Source: a virus. Taken from it: a stretch of 38,774 nt of DNA. Both the position numbers and the translations under genes were made by a program. Shown here piece by piece: positions 6,210-12,936 of the stretch; position 1 is the first letter of the stretch; each line of letters starts with the position of its first letter. The stretch spans positions 1 through 38,774 of IMG/VR virus record IMGVR_UViG_3300042527_000114; one strand, 5' to 3'. Below the pieces are notes generated by a model. It did no database searches, had not been told where the DNA came from, and saw only the letters and a list, made by a program, of their open reading frames with translations.

Positions 6210-6271
6210 GGATAGTCGTTGTGACTAACCACAACCGCCCACCGTTATACAACCGTATAACGATGAGCGAC
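6210..6271. repeat. Intergenic leader repeat, copy C (shared with 5485-5546)
   Basis: Second copy of the leader module, described at 5485-5546. It contains palindrome C and sits between the 52-residue zinc protein and the 145-residue basic protein. Confidence 0.55.
6244..6261. promoter_or_regulatory. Palindromic operator-like site C
   Basis: GTTATACA AC CGTATAAC, one mismatch from a perfect 8-2-8 palindrome, flanked by CC and G. It is the farthest upstream of the three sites, just after the stop codon of the 52-residue gene. Confidence 0.6.
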
Positions 6272-6280
6272 AGTCGCTAT

Positions 6281-6439
6281 TCACGAAAGGCGAGACTCAA
6301 CACTCAACAAGATTTGCTCGTGCAACTCAACCGCCTCGTCACAATGCGAACAAGTAAGTTCCTCGTAATCGCACATGCCACCATTCGGGCAAGCGTCACG
6401 CAATGCGTCAATACGCTTCCACATAATTTGCTCGTTCAT
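6281..6439 (-). CDS. Small putative zinc-binding protein (52 aa)
   Basis: I chose the ATG at 6439 (MNEQIMWKRIDALRDAC) with a GAGAAAGAGA ribosome site upstream. A longer frame from 6583 has no such support. Residues 17-33 hold C-x5-C-x6-C-x2-C (CPNGGMC ... CSHC), a likely zinc site, followed by an acidic helix (DEAVELHEQILLSVESRL). Function unknown. Confidence 0.7.
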   Translation of the reverse strand: MNEQIMWKRIDALRDACPNGGMCDYEELTCSHCDEAVELHEQILLSVESRLS

Positions 6440-6750
6440 GGATAGGTTCTCTTTCTCTGAGTGCAGGATTTCGTTCCTGCAGAGCGCCCCATTGTCGGAA
6501 CTCTCACCCTTATTCTGGCGGGCTTTTAGCCGGTTCATGTTGCCCGTGTTTATTGGCGGAAATGCGTGCGTGTGCGTGCACAAGAACCACCCCCCCTAGG
6601 GGCATACGACCCCCCCGTACCCCCAAACATCAAAGGGACTCATTTGAGCCAGAGCCGGACAGGTTTGCGGATAGGCGGATAGGGGGTACCCTTTGTTTGG
6701 TTTGGAGTCCCAGACGTCTTATATGGCGTTCTGGTGCGTCTGAGAGGGTC
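6440..6750. other. Non-coding interval between two leftward genes
   Basis: No convincing gene on either strand in 311 bases. Visible structure: a hairpin of GCAGGA and TCCTGC near 6463-6480; C- and G-runs around 6588-6623; a short direct repeat GGATAGGC/GGATAGGG near 6669-6684; and a leftward -10-like TATAAG (6723-6718) without a good -35. It probably separates two leftward transcripts and may contain a promoter for the genes that follow. Confidence 0.4.
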
Positions 6751-7065
6751 TCAGGAGCCTTTTACCCACTTGCGATTTTTGGGTTGTGCTGTTTTGCTGG
6801 GGGACCATTTCACTCGGTCTGCCCAGTAGGCTGCTGACATGGGTCCACGTGCGATGTTTTTGGCGTGGCGTGATTTGAAGGCTTCTCGTTGACCGGCTGT
6901 CTGGTTGGTTTTGACGCCTTGTTGTCCGAAGCGGATGGTTTTAACTTGCCCACCTGATTTGGCTACTACAACATGGGACTTGGTGGGGTGTCCGGGTGTG
7001 CGCTTTGGCTTGTTGTATCCGCTCACGCCTGCTCTTGCCAGTCTGGGGTCTTTCTTTGCTGCCAT
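6751..7065 (-). CDS. Small basic conserved phage protein (104 aa)
   Basis: ATG at 7065 with GGAG upstream. It starts MAAKKDPRLARAGVSGYNKP. RTPGHPTKSHVVVAK, IRFGQQGVK, FKSRHAKNI and MSAAYWADRVKW make a pattern I recall from small basic proteins of aquatic phages, often annotated only as a DUF. It is strongly positive and lacks acidic stretches, so nucleic-acid binding is likely. The function is unknown. It is the third of a trio of basic proteins at the left side of the divergent region. Confidence 0.8.
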   Translation of the reverse strand: MAAKKDPRLARAGVSGYNKPKRTPGHPTKSHVVVAKSGGQVKTIRFGQQGVKTNQTAGQREAFKSRHAKNIARGPMSAAYWADRVKWSPSKTAQPKNRKWVKGS

Positions 7066-7081
7066 TAGTCAATCTCCATAC

Positions 7082-7110
7082 AACCGCACCGACAGGGGCG
7101 GTTATTTTTT
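7082..7110 (+). terminator. Possible rightward rho-independent terminator
   Basis: AACCGC (7082-7087) pairs with GCGGTT (7098-7103), followed by ATTTTTTC. Read rightward this is terminator-like, but both flanking genes are leftward and the T-run is partly Lys codons of the next gene. It may stop antisense transcription or be fortuitous. Confidence 0.3.
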
Positions 7111-7260
7111 CTTACGCTTCTTCGCAGTCGCTTTGCGTTGCTCTGAAAGAGCAATCGCAATTGCCTGCTTGCGTGATTTAACAACAGGTCCACCTTTGCC
7201 AGAGTGGAGTGTGCCGGTCTTGTATTCACGCATCACCTTCTGAACTTTGGTCTTTTTCAC
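7102..7260 (-). CDS. Small Lys-rich protein, DUF6496-like (52 aa)
   Basis: A GTG start at 7260 overlaps the upstream stop (GTGA). It reads VKKTKVQKVMREYKTGTLHSG, followed by VVKSRKQAIAIALSEQRK and a run of Lys/Arg. The KVMREYK ... SRKQAIAIALSE pattern matches a widespread tiny phage/bacterial domain I know as DUF6496. That label is from memory. It is probably nucleic-acid binding; function unknown. Confidence 0.75.
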   Translation of the reverse strand: MKKTKVQKVMREYKTGTLHSGKGGPVVKSRKQAIAIALSEQRKATAKKRKKK

Positions 7261-7361
7261 TTAGACTTCTTCTTTGGGGGGTAAGCCGAAGGCTTCATCC
7301 CGCTGGTCTTTGCCTTCTTAGCCTTGGCGTGTGAATCAACAGACTTGTACTTAACTGGCAT
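7257..7361 (-). CDS. Tiny Lys-rich protein (34 aa), first leftward gene
   Basis: ATG at 7361 with AAAGGGG 5 bases upstream. It begins MPVKYKSVDSHAKAKKAKTS and ends MKPSAYPPKKKSK. Lys-rich and probably disordered. It is translationally coupled to the next gene by GTGA. As first gene of the leftward block it should be made early and abundantly. No function can be assigned. Confidence 0.65.
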   Translation of the reverse strand: MPVKYKSVDSHAKAKKAKTSGMKPSAYPPKKKSK

Positions 7362-7385
7362 GACTGCCCCTTTCATGTAACGGTT

Positions 7386-7411
7386 CGGGCTTCGGCTTTT
7401 TGCCTCGCCCG
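7386..7411. other. Hairpin in the divergent intergenic region
   Basis: CGGGC (7386-7390) pairs with GCCCG (7407-7411), with an inner GGC/GCC stem and a TTTTT loop. It lies 25 bases upstream of the first leftward gene. Confidence 0.4.
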
Positions 7412-7428
7412 ATGTGTACGCCTCTTGG

Positions 7429-7457
7429 AACCGCCGTTCCCTTAGGAACGGACGGTT
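7429..7457 (+). terminator. Strong stem-loop before the late promoter
   Basis: AACCGCCGTTCC (7429-7440) pairs with GGAACGG-ACGGTT (7445-7457) through 12 base pairs with one bulged A and a CTTA loop, ending in TTTT (7456-7459). Read rightward it resembles a terminator that would insulate the late promoter from upstream read-through. Leftward it lacks a T-run. Confidence 0.45.
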
Positions 7458-7471
7458 TTCCCGTCCCCCCC

Positions 7472-7477
7472 TATAAT
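7472..7477 (+). promoter_or_regulatory. Late promoter -10 element
   Basis: A perfect TATAAT lies 61 bases before the first late ATG, in a C-rich stretch. No TTGACA-like -35 is seen at 16-19 bases, so the promoter may need an activator or a different factor. Confidence 0.45.
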
Positions 7478-7494
7478 CCCCCCCAGCCGTTACC

Positions 7495-7509
7495 TGAGAA
7501 TGATTCTCA
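7495..7509. promoter_or_regulatory. Fur/Zur-like 7-1-7 palindrome
   Basis: TGAGAAT-G-ATTCTCA is a perfect 7-1-7 inverted repeat, matching the TGAnAATnATTnTCA form bound by Fur-family metalloregulators. It lies 18 bases after the -10 TATAAT, about where a bound repressor would block early elongation. ATTTTATTG follows, so an RNA hairpin role is the alternative. Confidence 0.5.
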
Positions 7510-7537
7510 TTTTATTGTGACGAATACAACCCTAGAT

Positions 7538-7966
7538 ATGAACGAGAATCTTGAAGTCGTACTGACCCAAGCCCAGACTGATTATCTAGATTGGTTATGC
7601 ACAGCCCCCAGCGAGCGAACGCCACCTACCAAGGTGAAGTTTGCTGACATGGTTGGAGTGGATGTCAAGACACTCCGACGCTGGGAGAAAAAGCCGGTGT
7701 TCCGTGATGAGTGGGAACGCCGTGTGAACCACATTCAGGGGTCGCCTGAGCGTACACAACGCTTGCTGGACACCCTGTATGCCAAGGCTCTTGATGGGGA
7801 TACTAAGTCTGCCCAGTTGTACCTTCAGGCTACGAACCGGATGGCTCCGCAAACTTTGGAGATTAAGTCTGATAAGGCTGCTTCCCAGTTGTCTGATGGT
7901 GAGTTGGATGAGTTGATTGCCGCTATGGCGGCTCGTGAGAAGCAGGCTCGGCTCAAGGTTGTGTGA
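7538..7966 (+). CDS. Terminase small subunit-like HTH protein
   Basis: 142 residues from the ATG at 7538 (MNENLEVVLTQAQ). An upstream in-frame ATG at 7400 would run through the promoter elements and is unlikely. Residues 30-60 form an HTH (KFADMVGVDVKTLRRWEKKP) followed by FRDEWERRVNHIQG and a helical SPERTQRLLDTLYAKALDGDTKSAQLYL. That is the arrangement of phBC6A51-type HTH proteins, which serve as small terminase subunits recognising phage DNA. The tail is charged and helical. It opens the late operon; the large subunit lies 5 kb downstream, separated by the fibre genes. Confidence 0.75.
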   Translation: MNENLEVVLTQAQTDYLDWLCTAPSERTPPTKVKFADMVGVDVKTLRRWEKKPVFRDEWERRVNHIQGSPERTQRLLDTLYAKALDGDTKSAQLYLQATNRMAPQTLEIKSDKAASQLSDGELDELIAAMAAREKQARLKVV

Positions 7967-8079
7967 TGGAACTGGAAGAGTGCCAACGGTGCGGGGAAGA
8001 GTTCCCGGCTAATTGGCAGGGTTGCCCGTACTGTGACTCTGGTGAGCAGTATGCGCTTAAGTTTCGGGTAGATGATTAA
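7966..8079 (+). CDS. Tiny zinc-ribbon protein (37 aa)
   Basis: The ATG at 7966 overlaps the stop of the HTH gene (TGATG). It begins MELEECQRCGEEF, then GCPYCDSGEQ, making a Cys-x2-Cys ... Cys-x2-Cys ribbon with a 12-13 residue gap. It is coupled to the small terminase-like gene. Function unknown. Confidence 0.7.
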   Translation: MELEECQRCGEEFPANWQGCPYCDSGEQYALKFRVDD

Positions 8080-8112
8080 AAGTAACGAACGCTTTTACTG
8101 TAGAGGTCTTTG
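8080..8112 (+). other. Late intergenic gap with the recurring GTAACG motif
   Basis: AAGTAACGA (8080-8088) precedes the fibre gene, then AACGCTTTT and an AGAGG ribosome site. The same 9-mer occurs at 14501-14509 and 24566-24574 in other late gaps. GTAACG also occurs at 7377 and 16873. Confidence 0.35.
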
Positions 8113-9954
8113 ATGGGTAACAAGAAAGTAACTGAACTTGATGCTCTTGCTACGCTGACGACTGACGACCTGTTTTTGGTTGTTGACAACATTCCGGGCA
8201 CACCAGTTAGTAAAAAGATTAGTGCTGCCACTCTTGCTTCGTTCTTAACAACTCAAGGTCCACAAGGTGCACAAGGCGCTCAAGGTGCTACCGGTGCGCA
8301 GGGCGCTACCGGTGCACAAGGTGTTCAAGGCCCTCAAGGTTCGCAAGGTGCCATAGGTTCACAGGGACCTCAGGGTTCTATTGGCTCTCAAGGTGCGCAA
8401 GGTTCTATTGGTGCGCAAGGAACACAGGGCGCTCAAGGCGCACAGGGTGCGCAAGGTCCACAAGGTTTAACTGGTCCACAGGGTTCTACTGGTCCTCAAG
8501 GACCTCAGGGTGTTCAAGGTCCGCAGGGTGTCCAAGGAGCAACGGGTCCACAAGGTTCACAAGGTTCAACTGGTCCGCAAGGAACGCAAGGACCGCAGGG
8601 TGTTGCCGGTACTAGTGTAAACATTCTTGGCGAGTACGCTGATTATGCTGCGTTGGTTGCTGCGCATCCAACTGGCAGTTCTGGTGATGCGTATCTTGTT
8701 GCCAATGGTGACCTGTATGTTTGGTCAGCGAATACAAACAGTTGGACAAATGTTGGCAACATTGAAGGACCTACTGGTCCACAAGGAACACAAGGACCAC
8801 AAGGCGTTCAGGGTCCTCAAGGTGTACAGGGTGCTCAGGGTGCTACAGGACCCCAAGGTTCTCAAGGTCCTCAGGGAGTACAAGGACCTCAGGGTGTTCA
8901 AGGTGCCCAAGGTCCTCAGGGAGATGTTGGACCACAGGGTTCTCAGGGTCCGATTGGACCACAAGGTGTTCAGGGTGCTGTTGGACCTCAGGGTCCACAG
9001 GGAGATACCGGACCGCAAGGTCCACAGGGTTCTCAAGGTGCTACTGGTCCTCAGGGTTTGCAGGGACCACAGGGTGATACCGGTTCTCAGGGACCGCAAG
9101 GTCCACAGGGTGCTATTGGTTTAACAGGTCCGCAAGGTCCCCAAGGTGTTCAGGGACCACAAGGTGCCACTGGTGCTGGTGGAACCATTGCGTACTGGGG
9201 TTCGTTTTGGGATACAACTGACCAGACTGCTGCTGCAGCAAACACTGCTTACCCTATTGCCTTTAACAGTTCGGACCCTGATGGTGTTGGTGTAACTCTT
9301 TCAAACACATCTAGAGTTAATTTTGGGTATACAGGCATTTACAGCCTGACATTTTCTATTCAGTTTAAGAATACCGATACACAGATTCATGAAGCCAACG
9401 TGTGGTTGCGAAAGAACAATGCTGGTTCTTCTGGGGATGTTCCTGATACGGATACACGTTTGTCTGTACCAAACAAGCACGGCGGTGTAGACGGTTTTGG
9501 TTTGATGACTGTTAACTTTGTAATGAAGTTGACTGCTGGTGATTACATTGAGGTTATTTGGGCAACAACCAGTACCCAAATTTCAATTGATTCAAGTGCA
9601 CCCGGCACTTCTCCGGTTTCACCTTCAATCCCGGGTATTGTGTTTACTGCTACACAGGTCACATATACTCAGGTTGGACCTCAGGGACCGCAGGGTGCAA
9701 CTGGAACCCAAGGTCCGCAAGGTGCCACTGGTTCTCAGGGTCCCCAAGGCGCCCAAGGCGCTCAGGGACCACAGGGGCCTCAAGGTTTTACGACGCTTTC
9801 TGCTGCGACGGATGTTGCGATTACGTCCCCCGTAACGGGTCAAGCATTAGTGTATAACTCTTCATTGTCCAAGTGGGTCAACACAACGGCATCCACCGAC
9901 CCAATGAACGACACTAAGTTTACCGCTATCATTACTATGGATGTAGGAGTTTAA
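8113..9954 (+). CDS. Collagen-like tail fibre
   Basis: 613 residues from the ATG at 8113 (AGAGG 7 bases upstream). Residues 1-48 are a short N-terminal attachment domain ([12 protein letters not shown] ... [10 protein letters not shown]). Three blocks of Gly-x-y triplets, mostly G-P-Q and G-A-Q, follow at about 50-165, 221-350 and 522-560. A small insert with [13 protein letters not shown] sits between blocks 1 and 2. A beta-sandwich domain resembling C1q-type heads sits between 2 and 3 ([12 protein letters not shown] to [10 protein letters not shown]). Gln takes the place hydroxyproline has in animal collagen. Such phage proteins form trimeric fibres for host binding. The triplets make this DNA internally repetitive and recombination-prone. 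Confidence 0.9.
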   Translation: MGNKKVTELDALATLTTDDLFLVVDNIPGTPVSKKISAATLASFLTTQGPQGAQGAQGATGAQGATGAQGVQGPQGSQGAIGSQGPQGSIGSQGAQGSIGAQGTQGAQGAQGAQGPQGLTGPQGSTGPQGPQGVQGPQGVQGATGPQGSQGSTGPQGTQGPQGVAGTSVNILGEYADYAALVAAHPTGSSGDAYLVANGDLYVWSANTNSWTNVGNIEGPTGPQGTQGPQGVQGPQGVQGAQGATGPQGSQGPQGVQGPQGVQGAQGPQGDVGPQGSQGPIGPQGVQGAVGPQGPQGDTGPQGPQGSQGATGPQGLQGPQGDTGSQGPQGPQGAIGLTGPQGPQGVQGPQGATGAGGTIAYWGSFWDTTDQTAAAANTAYPIAFNSSDPDGVGVTLSNTSRVNFGYTGIYSLTFSIQFKNTDTQIHEANVWLRKNNAGSSGDVPDTDTRLSVPNKHGGVDGFGLMTVNFVMKLTAGDYIEVIWATTSTQISIDSSAPGTSPVSPSIPGIVFTATQVTYTQVGPQGPQGATGTQGPQGATGSQGPQGAQGAQGPQGPQGFTTLSAATDVAITSPVTGQALVYNSSLSKWVNTTASTDPMNDTKFTAIITMDVGV

Positions 9955-9956
9955 TT

Positions 9957-10289
9957 ATGGCTGTTGGAGACAGGACAGAGACACGACTGGTTGGTCCAGT
10001 TCAGTTGACCGCCAGCGATGCTGGCGTTGGTTCCGCTGTCCCTGCTAACCGTGTGTGGGTTTTGAAGCAGGTTGTCTTTTGCAATACTGGTGGCACGGAG
10101 CGTTTGGTGTATTTGGGCATTGGTAGTGGTACCGCCAACCGTGTTGTACACGCATTACCCGTAGCGCAGTATGACACCGTTGTGTGGGATACCGCTTTGG
10201 TATTGGCTGCTGGTGAGCAACTATATGGCTATAGTGACACGGGTTCAGTTGTGAATGTTATTGTTATGGGTTGGTCTAAGGAAGTTTAA
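9957..10289 (+). CDS. Small beta-rich virion protein (110 aa)
   Basis: ATG at 9957 with GGAG upstream. It begins MAVGDRTETRLVGPVQLT and has alternating hydrophobic residues throughout (VWVLKQVVFCNTGG, LVYLGIG, VVNVIVMGWSKEV). That fits a single beta-sandwich decoration or fibre-tip protein. It sits between the collagen-like fibre and three paralogous fibre proteins, so a receptor-binding or head/tail decoration role is likely. No named family seen. Confidence 0.75.
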   Translation: MAVGDRTETRLVGPVQLTASDAGVGSAVPANRVWVLKQVVFCNTGGTERLVYLGIGSGTANRVVHALPVAQYDTVVWDTALVLAAGEQLYGYSDTGSVVNVIVMGWSKEV

Positions 10290-10291
10290 TT

Positions 10292-10852
10292 ATGGGTATT
10301 TCTGCCGCATTAGGTACTGCTAGTTTGCAACCGGCTGTTTGTACTTCTACGACTCGTCCTGCGTCCCCTTATGAGGGGCAGATGATTTATGAGACGGACA
10401 CTGACAAGGTGTTGGTGTACAACGGGTCAGCGTGGTACGCAAACTGGAATCTTCCGTGGGGAATGGTCAAGTTCGTGTCATCCATATCCGCTGCCTACAC
10501 ATTCACGGCTGGTGGCGAAGTTGACCTTGCGGCAACAGGGTCTTTTACCGCTGTAGCAAACAGGCGATACAAAGTCCACGCCGAATGTTACGGTGCCAAG
10601 TCAACCGCCGCAGGAAATATGTACGCATGGTTGACGGATGGACCTGCAACATCGGCATCAGCGTTGCAAACAAACCTAACTAGCATGGACGGTGGTTACG
10701 GTTTGACAATGCACTTGTTATGGACGGGTACGTTGTCGGCTGGGTCGCATGACATTTATTTGCGTGTTGGAGTCAGCAATAACGGTGCCGTATTTGAGAG
10801 TTCGTCTACCAAACCAACCGTCGTAACTGTTGAGGATGTAGGACCGGCGTAA
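10292..10852 (+). CDS. Fibre paralogue 1 (186 aa)
   Basis: First of three adjacent genes sharing a module of about 45 residues: CTSTTRPASPYEGQMIYETD then VLVYNGSAW (residues 14-50 here). The remaining part is unique: FTAGGEVDLAATGSFTAVAN and a C1q-like beta pattern ending VVTVEDVG. The shared module probably docks each protein to the same virion site or trimer, and the variable part presents a surface. The gene starts two bases after its neighbour and ends in a TAATG overlap. Confidence 0.8.
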   Translation: MGISAALGTASLQPAVCTSTTRPASPYEGQMIYETDTDKVLVYNGSAWYANWNLPWGMVKFVSSISAAYTFTAGGEVDLAATGSFTAVANRRYKVHAECYGAKSTAAGNMYAWLTDGPATSASALQTNLTSMDGGYGLTMHLLWTGTLSAGSHDIYLRVGVSNNGAVFESSSTKPTVVTVEDVGPA

Positions 10853-11529
10853 TGGGTATCAGCAACATCTCTAACGGTTGGCGACCAGGAATCTGCACCA
10901 GCACCACACGCCCAACCGCACCCTACGAAGGGCAAATGATTTACGAAACCGACACGAACCGTCTTGTTATCTATGACGGCTCAGCATGGGTCTACATTGC
11001 CGATACTGACACCCCGCCAGGGTTGGAACTTATAACTTCAACTACGTTTACGAACTCTAACAACCTTTTGATGAATGGCGTATTCAGTAGCACTTATGAC
11101 AACTATGTTGTGAACGTAAATCTCACTTCTGTTAGTTCCGCCACAACAGTCTTTATGCGTCTAGCAAACGGGACCACCGTTGATGCCAGTGGTATTTATT
11201 TGTATGGTGGTTTTGTTTCATATATGGGTTCTGGAATTCTTACTGCCATTAACAGTGGTGGTGCCACTACAGATTGGGCTTTAGGAGTACAAGAAGGAGC
11301 ATTTGGATACGCTAATACACCAATGCGCATTGAGATAATGCAACCAATGTTGTCTTATAGAACAGCAATTTTTTCATCTGGTTTTCAACCAGTGAACCCC
11401 TTGCCGTATTATCGCCATCTTGGTGGAGTAACAAGCAATACCTCTACTTATGATGGTTTTACATTAATTGGCAACAACAGCAGTTTTACCATTAGCGCAA
11501 CAATTAGCGTTTACGGTTATAGGAAATAA
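10852..11529 (+). CDS. Fibre paralogue 2 (225 aa)
   Basis: It begins MGISNISNGWRPGICTSTTR, then PYEGQMIYETDTNRLVIYDGSAW, the same module as its neighbours. The C-terminal 170 residues (LELITSTTFTNSNN, FMRLANGTT, IEIMQPML) form a different beta-rich domain. Its second half is visibly more AT-rich than the start, consistent with domain exchange. The TAATG overlap with paralogue 1 suggests coupled expression. Confidence 0.8.
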   Translation: MGISNISNGWRPGICTSTTRPTAPYEGQMIYETDTNRLVIYDGSAWVYIADTDTPPGLELITSTTFTNSNNLLMNGVFSSTYDNYVVNVNLTSVSSATTVFMRLANGTTVDASGIYLYGGFVSYMGSGILTAINSGGATTDWALGVQEGAFGYANTPMRIEIMQPMLSYRTAIFSSGFQPVNPLPYYRHLGGVTSNTSTYDGFTLIGNNSSFTISATISVYGYRK

Positions 11530-11531
11530 TC

Positions 11532-12140
11532 ATGGGACTTTCTAATTATACACCATCCAGTCGCATTAGCCAGTCAGGTGTATGCACATCATCCACTAGA
11601 CCAGCCACACCTTATGAGGGTCAGGTTATTTATGAAACTGACACTGACATGGTTGCTGTTTGGAATGGCACAGCGTGGCGTTACATTGCTTCAACCACTG
11701 CAACAAGCGGCACAGTGTTGCAAGTTGTAAGCAACCAAACAACAACACAATCCGCAACAACTTCCACAACATACGTTGATGCAACAAACCTAAATGCAAC
11801 AATTACACCAAAATCTTCATCAAGCAAAATCCTCATTACTGCGTCCGTAGGAACGGGCCATGCGGAAGGAACAGGTGGATTTCTGCGTTTGTTGCGTGGA
11901 AGCACAGTTATCGGGGCGGACCCTCAAGTGTGGTTTTATACGGGTTCAACAGGCAGTCTTTATTCTGGTGCGCAAAGCACGTTTGAATACCTTGATTCGC
12001 CTGCGACCACAAGTTCAACAACGTACAAGATTCAGTATCGTGGAGAAAATGCTTCAGGCGTGTCTATCAACCGTGCTTATTCAGGTGTGGCCGGTCAAAT
12101 CATGGCAAGCACAATTACATTGATGGAGATTGCGGGCTAA
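11532..12140 (+). CDS. Fibre paralogue 3 (202 aa)
   Basis: Begins MGLSNYTPSSRISQSGVCTS and carries the PYEGQVIYETDTD ... VWNGTAW module (residues 18-52). The rest matches a beta-sandwich common in phage tail proteins: TSTTYVDATNLNATITPKS, SSKILITASVG, FLRLLRGSTVIG and a late TTYKIQYRGEN. It is the last fibre gene before the glycosyltransferase. Confidence 0.8.
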   Translation: MGLSNYTPSSRISQSGVCTSSTRPATPYEGQVIYETDTDMVAVWNGTAWRYIASTTATSGTVLQVVSNQTTTQSATTSTTYVDATNLNATITPKSSSSKILITASVGTGHAEGTGGFLRLLRGSTVIGADPQVWFYTGSTGSLYSGAQSTFEYLDSPATTSSTTYKIQYRGENASGVSINRAYSGVAGQIMASTITLMEIAG

Positions 12141-12159
12141 CAAGCCACATAAATGCATC

Positions 12160-12936
12160 ATGCATATTGCAGTAATAACAACTGCCTATAAAACACCAGA
12201 CTGGATTCTGGCAAGAACATGGGCAAGCCTAAAAAACCAGTCCAATCAAAATTGGACATGGTTTGTGTACGATGATTCACCAACAGATTTTGATGGCGTA
12301 GCCAGACAAATCTATGGGTATCAGTCAGACGAGCGTTATGTCGTGCATTACCTGAGACCGCCCACGGCTAGCGGTGGCAACATTGGTTTGGCAAAGCACA
12401 ATGCTTTCATGTGGGCGGAAGGAAACATTCTTCTGGAACTTGACCATGATGACGAACTGACACCAGATGCCTTAATAGAAGTACGCAACACATTTGTAGA
12501 CGCCGAAATTGGTTTTGTGTACTCAGACTGGTGCGAAATCCTCCCAGACGGAACCTCAGGCAAATACCCTGACGGGTGGGCGTTCGGCTACGGCGACCAC
12601 TACTGGGACACCGAGCACAACGTGTGGGCGATGAAAGCCCCACCCGTCAACGATGTCACACTGTCCCACATTGTGTCAGCACCTAATCATCTGCGAGCAT
12701 GGCGTTCAAGCGTATACAAAGAACTGGGTGGTCATGACGCAACCCTTGAGGTTGCGGATGACTACGACCTTGTTGTTCGTACTGCTGCGGTCACAAAAAT
12801 GCATCGCATACCCAAAATGCTGTACAAACAACACATTGGACCAATGACCGCCCAAAGGGAACGCAACGCTCTTATTCAAGAACTGGTTGCACAGATAAGA
12901 GCAAAGCATCCAGAGGTTATTTATGGACTTGAGTGA
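12160..12936 (+). CDS. Family-2 glycosyltransferase
   Basis: 258 residues. I chose the ATG at 12160 (MHIAVITTAYKTPDW) because it begins at the first beta strand of the GT-A fold; no good ribosome site is visible. The metal/nucleotide-sugar motif is LELDHDDEL near residue 92, preceded by SGGNIGLAKHNAF. The likely catalytic region follows (HLRAWRSSVYKELGGHD ... ADDYDLVVR). Such enzymes transfer a sugar from a nucleotide sugar to an acceptor. Placed between fibre genes and terminase in the late block, it could glycosylate virion proteins or modify the host surface against superinfection. No membrane segment, so cytosolic. It overlaps the terminase by 14 bases. Confidence 0.88.
   Translation: MHIAVITTAYKTPDWILARTWASLKNQSNQNWTWFVYDDSPTDFDGVARQIYGYQSDERYVVHYLRPPTASGGNIGLAKHNAFMWAEGNILLELDHDDELTPDALIEVRNTFVDAEIGFVYSDWCEILPDGTSGKYPDGWAFGYGDHYWDTEHNVWAMKAPPVNDVTLSHIVSAPNHLRAWRSSVYKELGGHDATLEVADDYDLVVRTAAVTKMHRIPKMLYKQHIGPMTAQRERNALIQELVAQIRAKHPEVIYGLE

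Noticed and set aside
8725-9099. Open frames on both strands over the collagen block
   Set aside because: They come from the triplet repeat read in other frames; their L-R-T and V-L-R repeats are shadows of G-P-Q.
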